From: Prosthecobacter sp.
Lineage (GTDB): Bacteria > Verrucomicrobiota > Verrucomicrobiia > Verrucomicrobiales > Verrucomicrobiaceae
DNA: 64,000 nt
Assembly (NCBI GenBank): GCA_019186985.1
Contig: JABARQ010000007.1
Coordinates: forward strand, 1 to 64,000
Direction: 5' to 3'
The position numbers and the translations under genes are program-made. This document shows positions 1-9,215 of the stretch, one piece after another. The notes under the pieces are model-generated. The model saw nothing but the letters and a program-made list of their open reading frames with translations, did not search any database and was not told the origin of the DNA. Every line of letters starts with the position of its first letter. Position 1 is the stretch's first letter.

Positions 1-106
1 CAATGGTAAAAGGCGACCGGGGAGGCGGAGTTGGCGGGAGCCTTGAGGCGTCTGAGGCGCATGCACCCAGGTAACCAAAACGGCAGAACTGGCAACCTTT
101 TTCTCG

Positions 107-127
107 ATAAAGGGACAGACCCTTTAT
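107..127. repeat. 8-bp perfect inverted repeat, REP-like
   Basis: ATAAAGGG and CCCTTTAT are separated by the five bases ACAGA. The palindrome lies just downstream of the minus-strand kinase gene. No T-run follows on either strand, so it is not a convincing intrinsic terminator. Its form recalls the AAAGGG-ACAGA-CCCTTT palindromes scattered in many bacterial genomes, but I see only one copy here. The rest of 1..164 shows no gene. Confidence 0.4.
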
Positions 128-164
128 GATGAAGCCACGACCCATCTACTGTAACGGCGGCCTT

Positions 165-2699
165 TTATTTGCGGCGTTCAAGCACAATCCGGAACCCGAT
201 GGTGGGTCGCTTGGTGTCGACCGGCAGGGCCATTCGGTTGGAGGAAAGGAGTTCGTCCGGATTAGCGCTCCGCCAGTTGCCTCCGCGCACTGTTCCTAGC
301 GTGATTTTGGCATCGCCACCTTTTGCACTGTCATAATCCGTTTCCACCCACTCGCTGGCGTTGCCAGCAAGGCAGTGAATTCCCTTCTCATTGGCAGGAA
401 AAGCGGCCACTGGCGCCAGCTGGGGGAAACGATCCTCATATCCTGGAATGATGCTTTCCAGGTTGGCCTTCCTGCCTGCATGAATGTCGGCAAAGTTGTC
501 CGTGTTCGCCGGTGGCGGCCAGTCGAAGCCCCATGGATAGATGCCACGGATGCGTCCGCTCCGCTCGCTGGGCCGAGTGCCTCGTTCCAAAGGCAGCCCC
601 ACCGCCCGGCTCCATTCATCATCGGTTGGCAGCCGATAAACGTCCTTGGCACCGATCAGCCCGGCATTCCTCTCCCGCTCGGTCAACCACGCACAAAATG
701 CACGCGCCTCCTCACGATCCACCCCCACCACAGGCTGAGTCCCCCCCTTGCCTTCCACATCCAGGTTGCCTGGGCGGCGGGCGTTGCTGGCCTTGGTGAA
801 TTCCATGTAGTCGCGCCGACGCGTTTCCGTGGCGGCAATCATGACGCTGTCACTCAGCGGCACAAAACGGATGCCCAGGCCGTTGGCCTTCCATTCACGG
901 CCAAAGGTCACCGCCTGACGCGTCTGCATGTCGCTGAAAAGCTCCAGCTGCTCGCCCGACCGGACCTCGCCTTCCAGAACCACATCGGAAAAGCCCTCCT
1001 CCCTCAATTCATACTCCACCTGCCCGCTGCGCACCCTTGGCAGCTCAAGCGGCGTGTAGCCCAGAAACTGCTCGTGCTGGAACACCCGAACCTTTTCAGG
1101 CGTGCTGCGAATGACGACGCTGCCATAGGTCTGTCGCTCCACCCTCAGATGAAAGGCCTGCCAGTCAGCCCCTTCCCCGCTGCTCGTGCCGGAAGCCTCA
1201 CCCTCCCGCTCATCCGGCATGTCCTCGGCCCCCGGCACCGGTGCATCAACATAATAAAAGGGCTCCACTTCATAATGATGCTCCTGGCTGAGCAGCCCGG
1301 CCTCACGATCCCGGTCGGTGAGCCAGAATCGAAAGGCTTCGGAATCTCCGACCGGAGCGACCACATAATAGGCGGTGTCCTTGCCGCTGCCTGCACGCAC
1401 CACGCGTCCCTCAAAGGAGCGCCCCGTCGCTTCGAGGAATTTCTTGAAATGCTTGATCTCCACCGGCTGGAGAGTGATGTGGCCGCCCGGAGCGGGTTTG
1501 AAAACCATGCCCAGATTGTTGGTCCAGCGCTCGCCCTCCTGCGGCAGCCGCGTTTTTTCCATCACCAGGTCATACTCGGCCGGTTTCGACCGACTCGCCG
1601 TGTGCTCGATTTCCTGATGCTTGTAGCCAGGCAGCCGGAGCTGATAAATCACCGGCAGGCCCTCCTCGGGATTCAGTCCCAGGGGCGTCACACCAAGGTC
1701 ATCCTCGCCGGCATAAACGTGGGCGCCGGCTGGCGTCGTCTTGATCATCAGCATCGGCGTGCCCTTCTGCACCTGGACCACGCCAAAGACTCCATTGCGC
1801 TGCGCCAGCCACATGCCGAAACCCACCGCAAGCCCCAGGATCACCACGGCCGCCGCCGCCCACTGCCACAATGCCCGGCGGGAGGATGGAAGCGGCTCGC
1901 CACGCAGGTCGAGCGTCATTTCCCGGGCGCTGTTGTAACGGTCCTTCGCCTTCGGCGCACAGGCGGTGCAGATCACCCGGTGCAGGCGCTGCCAGGCCTC
2001 CAGCTTGTCCCCCGACTCGCTGCATGAGGGGATGTCCGGAAAATCGAGCCGGTCCTTTCCTGTGCTCGCCTCATAGAGCACCATGCCCAGGGAAAAGATG
2101 TCTGAAGCCGGCGAACCTGGCCCTTCAGGCGCCACAAATCCCTCAGTGCCCACAAAACTGCGCTGCCCGAGCAGCGCCACCAGGCCGATGTCCGCGAGAC
2201 GGCAGTGCCCGTCGATGAAGATCAGGTTCGACGGTTTGACGTCGCGGTGGATGAGCTTGTTTTCATGCAGGTGCTGCAGCCCTTCGGCGACATTGGCGCC
2301 AATCGCGAGGCAACGCTCCGCCTTGAGCTGCTTCGAGCGGCGCATTTCCAACCCCAGCGTGTGCGGCTTGTACCGATCAGGGTGGATGTCACGACCCGTC
2401 TCCAGATCATCAGCCAGCTCCATCACATAGTAATAAAAGCCCTGCGCATCACTGCGTCCCACCTGGAGAATGGGCACGAGGCCGGGGTGACGGCGCGAGA
2501 TCGGCTCATAGCGCTTGATCGCTTCAAACTCGCGCTCAAACGAATCCGCATGATCATAATCCTCCCGCCAGACCACCTTCACCGCACGCAGGGCACCGGT
2601 GACCGACCTCGCCATCCACACCTCTCCATAGGCTCCCCTGCCAATAAGACGAAGAGTCTCATGATCGCGGATTTCTGGAGCCTGGCGCGGTGCTGACAT
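165..2699 (-). CDS. Membrane Ser/Thr protein kinase with duplicated PEGA and FGE-sulfatase-like domains
   Basis: This 844-aa protein has an N-terminal Hanks-type kinase (about residues 15-268) with a glycine-rich loop GRGAYGEV, Lys41, and the catalytic loop HRDVKPSN at 151-158. The Mg-binding DFG triad reads DIG (170-172). A membrane segment at about 278-299 places the rest outside the cytoplasm. The outer part runs PEGA (315-380), an incomplete FGE-like segment (390-480), PEGA (525-590) and a full FGE/SUMF1-like domain (600-842) with GNASEWVE and RGGNW motifs. The FGE part lacks the catalytic Cys pair after RGG, so it is probably a sensing or binding domain and not a sulfatase activator. The gene diverges from the sigma-factor unit at 2860, which suggests a signalling link, but this is inference. 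Confidence 0.9.
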   Translation of the reverse strand: MSAPRQAPEIRDHETLRLIGRGAYGEVWMARSVTGALRAVKVVWREDYDHADSFEREFEAIKRYEPISRRHPGLVPILQVGRSDAQGFYYYVMELADDLETGRDIHPDRYKPHTLGLEMRRSKQLKAERCLAIGANVAEGLQHLHENKLIHRDVKPSNLIFIDGHCRLADIGLVALLGQRSFVGTEGFVAPEGPGSPASDIFSLGMVLYEASTGKDRLDFPDIPSCSESGDKLEAWQRLHRVICTACAPKAKDRYNSAREMTLDLRGEPLPSSRRALWQWAAAAVVILGLAVGFGMWLAQRNGVFGVVQVQKGTPMLMIKTTPAGAHVYAGEDDLGVTPLGLNPEEGLPVIYQLRLPGYKHQEIEHTASRSKPAEYDLVMEKTRLPQEGERWTNNLGMVFKPAPGGHITLQPVEIKHFKKFLEATGRSFEGRVVRAGSGKDTAYYVVAPVGDSEAFRFWLTDRDREAGLLSQEHHYEVEPFYYVDAPVPGAEDMPDEREGEASGTSSGEGADWQAFHLRVERQTYGSVVIRSTPEKVRVFQHEQFLGYTPLELPRVRSGQVEYELREEGFSDVVLEGEVRSGEQLELFSDMQTRQAVTFGREWKANGLGIRFVPLSDSVMIAATETRRRDYMEFTKASNARRPGNLDVEGKGGTQPVVGVDREEARAFCAWLTERERNAGLIGAKDVYRLPTDDEWSRAVGLPLERGTRPSERSGRIRGIYPWGFDWPPPANTDNFADIHAGRKANLESIIPGYEDRFPQLAPVAAFPANEKGIHCLAGNASEWVETDYDSAKGGDAKITLGTVRGGNWRSANPDELLSSNRMALPVDTKRPTIGFRIVLERRK

Positions 2700-2859
2700 G
2701 GGGTTGCGAAGGACAAGCTAGCAAGAGCCCGCCTTAGTTGCACAGCGAAAAAAGCCGTGAGCAGGGATTATAGCCCCTGACATCCTGTTACCACCTGCCC
2801 AGGAAACGCGTTTAGACTCGATGTGTGTCAGTCCCAGGTCATAAAATCCGCCCGTCGTC

Positions 2860-3453
2860 ATGCCTCCCGATTTCGATGTGCAGGAATGTGTGCGCCGCAC
2901 CGTCGCCGGAGAGCCTGCGGCGGCCCGGCAGCTCATCGAACATCTGTATCCACAGGTGCTCCGCTGGGTGCGCAATCATCTGCCCAGGCGAGAAAGCGAG
3001 GAGGATCTGGCCCAGGAGGTGTTTTTGAAGCTGCTTCAAAAGCTGGGCAGCTACCAGCCGCGAACCGGCATCCCCTTCGAACACTGGGTCAGCCGGCTGA
3101 CCGTACGCACCTGCCTCGATGCCCTGCGGGCGGAGCGCTCCCGTCCCGAATGGCGCATGTCCGACCTTGGCGCCGGGGAGGCCGAATGGCTGGACTATCT
3201 CATCAACCAGCATCACGACGCCACCACCCCCGACCATCGCGACCTGGATGCCAGGGCCTTGGTGGAGCGCCTGCTAACCCAGCTTTCGCCACCCGACCGC
3301 CTCGTCCTCACCCTGCTCGACCTGGAGCAGAAAAGCACCCGCGAGATCGCCGAACAGACCGGCTGGACACGCCCCATGGTCAAGATGCGCGCCATGCGGG
3401 CCCGGCATAAGCTCAAAGTCATCGCGCAACAATGGAACCTCACCCACGACTGA
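2860..3453 (+). CDS. ECF-type RNA polymerase sigma factor
   Basis: This 197-aa sigma-70 family protein has region 2 at about residues 22-90 (EEDLAQEVFLKLLQKL, the core-binding and -10 recognition helices) and region 4 at about 135-187 (LSPPDRLVLTLLDLE followed by a helix-turn-helix, REIAEQTGWTRPMVKMRAMRAR). Region 3 is absent, as in ECF sigmas. It starts a unit with two membrane-protein genes: the next ORF begins 3 bp after the stop. It is divergent from a Ser/Thr kinase gene. Some ECF groups are controlled by partner kinases and others by small membrane anti-sigmas, and either would fit. The start has no Shine-Dalgarno. Confidence 0.93.
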   Translation: MPPDFDVQECVRRTVAGEPAAARQLIEHLYPQVLRWVRNHLPRRESEEDLAQEVFLKLLQKLGSYQPRTGIPFEHWVSRLTVRTCLDALRAERSRPEWRMSDLGAGEAEWLDYLINQHHDATTPDHRDLDARALVERLLTQLSPPDRLVLTLLDLEQKSTREIAEQTGWTRPMVKMRAMRARHKLKVIAQQWNLTHD

Positions 3454-3456
3454 CCC

Positions 3457-3747
3457 ATGACACATTTCCCTGAACGCTGGCAGACCGCCGCCCAGGCCGC
3501 ACGTCGCAGGCCTGCCGAAGCCTGCGAAATGCCACCGGGCCTTGCCACCCGAGTGCTTGCCCGTTGGAAGGAGGCCCCCGAAGAGTCCCTGCTGGAAGTG
3601 ATGACCCTCCTCAGCAAGCGCTTCCTCATGGCCAGCGCCCTCCTCTTCATCCTCAGCACCGCGCTTGCCGCCACCCAGGTGGATGTCACCGAACTGGCCC
3701 CAAGCTGGATCGAAACCCCGTTGAGCACCCGGATGCTTCTGCCATGA
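3457..3747 (+). CDS. Small single-TM protein, candidate minimal anti-sigma factor
   Basis: The product is 96 aa: about 53 mostly cytoplasmic residues, one hydrophobic segment (about 56-72, FLMASALLFILSTALAA) and a short outside tail. I recognise no domain. It sits 3 bp after an ECF sigma gene and overlaps the next gene by the 4-bp ATGA, so it is likely co-translated with both. Size, topology and position match a minimal CnrY-type anti-sigma that holds sigma at the membrane through a short N-terminal segment. This role is inferred from context, not from sequence identity. Confidence 0.75.
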   Translation: MTHFPERWQTAAQAARRRPAEACEMPPGLATRVLARWKEAPEESLLEVMTLLSKRFLMASALLFILSTALAATQVDVTELAPSWIETPLSTRMLLP

Positions 3748-4115
3748 TGATTTCCCGCCGCACTAAACTGGGCTGCCTGATGACCCTCCTCGTAGGCTTC
3801 TGCCTGGGCATCGGTTTCATCATCGGTGTGGTGGCGCACCAGGCCTGGAAAAAGAAGACCGAGGAGCCTGCCTTCATGAAGTGGGTGGTCATGATGCAGA
3901 TGGACAAGCTGGACCTGGCACCCGAACAACGCGGCAGGGTCGAAAAACGCGTGGATGCCACCGTGAACGAACTCCTCACCTTCAGGACCGATGCCATGAA
4001 TCAAATCTGGTCCCTCATCGAACGCGCAGGCGAGGAAATCAACGCGGAGCTCACCCCCGCCCAGCAGGAGAAATGGCGCAAGATCATGCCCAAACGGCCT
4101 GCGGAGGGTCGGTGA
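3744..4115 (+). CDS. Membrane-anchored Spy/CnrX-like protein (putative periplasmic sensor)
   Basis: The product is 123 aa when started at the ATG that overlaps the previous stop (ATGA). An N-terminal membrane segment (about 10-32) is followed by an all-helical domain with LAPEQRGRVEKR near the middle and LTPAQQEKW near the end. These are the two LTxxQ-type motifs typical of the Spy/CpxP/heavy-metal-sensor fold. The His-rich metal ligands of CnrX are not apparent, so the stimulus need not be a metal. A longer upstream reading of the same frame starting at 3564 only overlaps the preceding gene and is rejected. Function is inferred from fold-like motifs and the sigma/anti-sigma-like neighbours. 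Confidence 0.75.
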   Translation: MMISRRTKLGCLMTLLVGFCLGIGFIIGVVAHQAWKKKTEEPAFMKWVVMMQMDKLDLAPEQRGRVEKRVDATVNELLTFRTDAMNQIWSLIERAGEEINAELTPAQQEKWRKIMPKRPAEGR

Positions 4116-4175
4116 ACACTGAACCTCGCCCCGGTCCAGATTCCTGACGCCCCATCGACCACTCCTAATAAACAA

Positions 4176-4202
4176 GCCCGTGTCACCACGGGCCTGCTTT
4201 TG
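4176..4202. terminator. Intrinsic terminator between convergent genes
   Basis: A 7-bp perfect stem GCCCGTG/CACGGGC with a TCAC loop lies at 4176-4193, followed by CTGCTTTT on the plus strand. On the minus strand the stem is followed by TTGTTTATT. It lies between the ends of the plus-strand unit (4115) and the minus-strand cyclophilin gene (4224), so it may work in both directions. Confidence 0.75.
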
Positions 4203-4223
4203 CAGAAGCTAGAGTGAAGCGGA

Positions 4224-4823
4224 TTATTCGCTGACCTTCACGCTCTTGATCACGATCGGATCGACCGGGACATCACCATGGGGGCCGACCTGCTTGGTGG
4301 GCACGCTGACAATGGCATCGCAGATGTCCAGGCCCTTGGTCACCTTGCCGAACACCGCATAGCCGTAGCCATCAAAGCTGGGGTAGTCCAGGTTGGCGTT
4401 GTCCTTCACATTGATGAAGAACTGGCTGGTGGCGCTGTTCGGATTGCTGGTGCGGGCCATCGCAATGGCACCGCGGGCGTTCTTGAGACCGTTCTTGGAT
4501 TCAATCGCAATCGGAGCATCCACCGCCTTCTGGTTCATGTCAGGAGTGAATCCCCCGCCCTGGATCATGAAACCCGGGATCACACGGTGGAAGATCAGGC
4601 CGTCATAGTGGCCTTTTTTCACATACTTCACGAAGTTTTCGACGGTGATGGGCGCCCTGGCCGGGTCGAGCTCCAGCTCGATGCTGCCTTTGCTGGTTTC
4701 CATCACGACTTTCACGGCTTTTGCTTCACTCACGGGCTTGTTTTCCTCCTGGGCTTGGTTGATTCCGGTCAGGCCGGCGAACGCAAGAACGAAGGCGGCA
4801 AGAGTCGGCAGTTGTTTTTTCAT
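4224..4823 (-). CDS. Secreted cyclophilin-type peptidyl-prolyl cis-trans isomerase
   Basis: This 199-aa protein starts with a signal peptide (about 1-25, ending NQAQ), so it acts in the periplasm. The cyclophilin domain (about 38-195) shows FHRVIPGFMIQGG with the catalytic Arg, the substrate-pocket region GAIAMAR...SQFFINV, and YAVFGKV. It catalyses proline isomerisation during protein folding. Length and motifs match PpiA-type bacterial cyclophilins. The start has no Shine-Dalgarno. It is divergent from the exporter gene at 5010. A second, more distant cyclophilin is encoded at 15290. Confidence 0.95.
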   Translation of the reverse strand: MKKQLPTLAAFVLAFAGLTGINQAQEENKPVSEAKAVKVVMETSKGSIELELDPARAPITVENFVKYVKKGHYDGLIFHRVIPGFMIQGGGFTPDMNQKAVDAPIAIESKNGLKNARGAIAMARTSNPNSATSQFFINVKDNANLDYPSFDGYGYAVFGKVTKGLDICDAIVSVPTKQVGPHGDVPVDPIVIKSVKVSE

Positions 4824-5009
4824 ATGAAGGGGTGGGGTTGGAACGCCGAATGAGCCGAATCAGGACGGAATTGCAACGCGCAAATGAAACCCGCCCCGGG
4901 CGCCCTGCAGAAATCCACCTCGACGCCCCGTCGGGATGGTGTTAGCGCTCCGCTTCTCCCGCCTCCGCCCTCCCGGCGCCAGGCTGCGGGAACACCCGTT
5001 CACGACCTC

Positions 5010-6914
<1,905 letters not shown>

Positions 6915-6979
6915 CAGCCGTCATAAAACACCGCTTGCCCAGCCGCCCCAGCCATGCGAAAAACAGCCCGCTGAGTGCC

Positions 6980-7054
6980 GCGCCCGTAGTTCAACGGATA
7001 GAATGGTGGTCTCCGAAGCCGCAGATTCAGGTTCGATTCCTGACGGGCGCACCA
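6980..7054 (+). tRNA. tRNA-Arg (anticodon CCG)
   Basis: It folds as a full cloverleaf. The acceptor stem is GCGCCCG/CGGGCGC, the D arm GTTC/GAAT, the anticodon stem GTGGT/GCCGC with loop CTCCGAA (anticodon CCG, reading CGG), and the T arm TCAGG-TTCGATT-CCTGA. The 3' end ACCA is encoded. No integrase or repeated 3' end was seen nearby. Confidence 0.96.
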
Positions 7055-7234
7055 GCGGAAAATTGATTCAATCATCTAAGGATCAACGATTTATGAAAAA
7101 TCTCGCGCGTTGCTGTCAATTATTCCAATGAACAGCTGAACTGCGGGTAAATGTGCCTGAAACCCATGACAGGCAAATGGCGAACCTGGCGGCACTCGGC
7201 AGGGTTTGCCCCTCCGGCAACGAATTAAGGCAGC
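7055..7234. other. AT-richer gap downstream of tRNA-Arg
   Basis: About 180 bases lie between the tRNA and the end of the minus-strand ABC permease. The first 80 bases are clearly AT-richer than the surroundings. No gene, terminator or repeat of the tRNA 3' end could be supported. Confidence 0.4.
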
Positions 7235-8410
7235 TCATGAAAGCAGAAGCCGGATCCACTCCTGGGCTTTCCACTGGACCACGGCCGTCAGCACCAGGGC
7301 GGCCACAAGGCCGCCGCCTCCGACAATCGCAACCTCAAAGGACTTCGTCCAGAGAAGGTCCGCCGGTGAAACCCCCAGGTCACCCAGGGTGTCAAACTCC
7401 CTGCGCCGAAGCCGGAACGACAGGGCAAAAACCAGCACGGTGATCGCCAGCGCGGCCCCCAGCGTCACCGCCAGCACCACCAGCGCCAGGTTTTGCACCT
7501 GGAACAAGGTGCCCATCAACGACTCGAACTGCTCACGCGGGCGGATGAGCTGAACCGGCAGGTCTTCCTTGAGATACCGGCCCGCCAGCAGGGCCTCGGA
7601 TTTGACATCCACCGGCACCACAATCGCCGCACTCACCGGATAGGCACCGACATCCCCATGAAAATGGAAGCTGTCGAGATTTTGGTCGGTCACTTCATGA
7701 TACATCCTCACGCTGGCATTGGCGACCGTGTTTCCCTGCTCCTGCTGCAGCACCGTGTCCTTGCCCGAAGCGACATCATCATGGCCGTGAGCCAGGCCGG
7801 CGATCAGCCAGACCGTCTTCAGGTCAGCAAACACCGCATCATCATCCGGCGTGCCGCTGACAGCCAGAACGCCGGTGATCCGCATCTTCAGCGGATAAAC
7901 CCCCGCCATGTCAAAAACCTGCTCCTGGGTGGAAAAAAGGTGGTCTCCAGGCCCCAGTCCACGACGACTTGCCAGACGGGCGCCAAGCACACAATCGCCG
8001 AGCCGGGTCATCAGCCGCCCCGAGGCAAGCTTCAGCCGCCGGAAGTCAAAATATTCCATCTCCGTGCCGATGATCGCAGCCCCCTGAGCATGGAAACGGG
8101 CGTCCAGCGGAATGGCTTTTCCCAGCCCCGTGGAACGCAGTTCCTGCAAATGCCTCATTTCCATCAAAGGCAGCGGCTGCCTCTTGAAATAGAGGGCGGA
8201 AAGCATGAGGTCGAGCGCACTGCCCCGGGTGCCGAGGACCTGCGGCGTCGCAATGGCTCGGTCCCGCATGGCCGCCTCGGTGGCTTGAACGAGGACACGA
8301 AGGCAGAGCGGCAGGGCCAGGACCAGGGCCAGGGCCCCCGCCAGCAGGCAGGTCTGCAAACGATGACGCACCACATAGCGCCAGGCAAGATGAAGGGCGG
8401 CAACCATCAT
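7235..8410 (-). CDS. ABC transporter permease (FtsX/MacB/LolC-like)
   Basis: The 391-aa protein has one N-terminal membrane helix (about 18-38), a large outer domain of about 250 residues, and a C-terminal group of hydrophobic helices (from about 310, including ALVVLAVTLGAALAITVLVFAL, and a final one before the C-terminus). This is the usual FtsX-type topology. It overlaps the upstream ATPase gene by 4 bp (8407-8410), so the pair forms one transporter. LolCD and MacB relatives move lipoproteins or other substrates out of the inner membrane, but the exact substrate cannot be read here. The plus-strand ORF over the same bases is a shadow. Confidence 0.88.
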   Translation of the reverse strand: MMVAALHLAWRYVVRHRLQTCLLAGALALVLALPLCLRVLVQATEAAMRDRAIATPQVLGTRGSALDLMLSALYFKRQPLPLMEMRHLQELRSTGLGKAIPLDARFHAQGAAIIGTEMEYFDFRRLKLASGRLMTRLGDCVLGARLASRRGLGPGDHLFSTQEQVFDMAGVYPLKMRITGVLAVSGTPDDDAVFADLKTVWLIAGLAHGHDDVASGKDTVLQQEQGNTVANASVRMYHEVTDQNLDSFHFHGDVGAYPVSAAIVVPVDVKSEALLAGRYLKEDLPVQLIRPREQFESLMGTLFQVQNLALVVLAVTLGAALAITVLVFALSFRLRRREFDTLGDLGVSPADLLWTKSFEVAIVGGGGLVAALVLTAVVQWKAQEWIRLLLS

Positions 8411-9057
8411 GAGGTGAATTCGTCCACGCGCACCTGGCTGGAAAAACGGGGGGCCAGCTCCACGTCATGCGTGATCATGACCAGGCTCGCCCCCGAAGCT
8501 GAAGTGTATTCCAGAAGCAGGTTCATCACCGTTTCCCTGCGCCCGACATCCAGGGAGGCGGTGGGTTCATCCGCAAACAGGAAGCGTGGACGATGCACCA
8601 GTGCCCGCGCCACCGCCACACGCTGCCGTTCGCCCTGCGAAAGCCGGCCCGCAAGCTTGTCCCAGTGCTGGTGAACCTCCAGCCGCTCCGCCAGTTCCCG
8701 ACCCAAAGCACGCCCTTCCCTTGAATGACGAAAAGTCTGGGGCAGCAGAATGTTTTCAGCCACGGTCAGATAGTCGAGCAGCGCAAAGTCCTGAAAAATC
8801 AGACCGACCTTCTCCAGCCGAAATGCCCGACGGGCCGCCTCCGGCATCGTCGCCAGATCATCGCCCCCCAGGCTGACCCTGCCCTGCCCCGGCAACAGCA
8901 AGCCGGACATCAGTCGCAAAAGCGTTGTCTTACCCGCACCGCTGGGCCCCAGAAGGACCAGCGTCCCCCCCTCGGACACCCTCAAATCCTTCACCCTGAG
9001 CCGAAACGGGCTCTCCGGGTAGGTGAACTGAAGATTGGAGACGGCAATGCCAGACAT
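8407..9057 (-). CDS. ABC transporter ATP-binding protein (LolD/MacB-like)
   Basis: This 216-aa ATPase has Walker A GPSGAGKTT (about 37-45), Q-loop IFQDFALLDYLTV, signature LSQGERQRVAVARAL, Walker B FLFADEPTASLD and the switch His in MITHD. Length and the LDYLTVAENILLP stretch are typical of the LolD/MacB/FtsE class that pairs with FtsX-type permeases. It overlaps the permease gene by 4 bp. The start at 9057 has no Shine-Dalgarno. Confidence 0.93.
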   Translation of the reverse strand: MSGIAVSNLQFTYPESPFRLRVKDLRVSEGGTLVLLGPSGAGKTTLLRLMSGLLLPGQGRVSLGGDDLATMPEAARRAFRLEKVGLIFQDFALLDYLTVAENILLPQTFRHSREGRALGRELAERLEVHQHWDKLAGRLSQGERQRVAVARALVHRPRFLFADEPTASLDVGRRETVMNLLLEYTSASGASLVMITHDVELAPRFSSQVRVDEFTS

Positions 9058-9148
9058 GGGGACGCAAATAAACGAACAAACATCCTCGAACGCAAAGTCT
9101 CTCGGATGACCTCAAGGGCTTTCAATAATTCGAACGAGTAGAAAAAAC

Positions 9149-9177
9149 TTGAAGAATCCAGTCATTTAAACAATTAT
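9149..9177 (+). promoter_or_regulatory. Candidate sigma-70 promoter for the beta-barrel gene
   Basis: TTGAAG at 9149-9154 and AATTAT at 9172-9177 are 17 bp apart. They lie inside an unusually AT-rich 90-bp tract directly upstream of the start at 9216. The -10 match is moderate (4 of 6). Confidence 0.4.
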
Positions 9178-9215
9178 TTAACTTATCTAAATAATCAACG
9201 CCTGCTAGAAACGCG

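Noticed and set aside
600..842. Idea that the FGE-like domain of the kinase activates the sulfatases in this window
   Set aside because: Positions are residues of the protein encoded at 165..2699. The domain has no Cys pair after RGGNW, which catalytic FGEs need.
375..2027. Long plus-strand ORF opposite the kinase gene
   Set aside because: It is a shadow of the kinase frame in GC-rich DNA. The minus-strand reading has clear kinase, PEGA and FGE motifs and the plus reading has none.
2802..2830. GGAAAC with a downstream TGTC as an ECF autoregulatory promoter for the sigma at 2860
   Set aside because: The spacing (18) and the -10 match are poor; not convincing without data.
6980..7235. tRNA-Arg as an integration site for a mobile element
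   Set aside because: No integrase and no repeated tRNA 3' end seen; only a modest AT-rich stretch follows.
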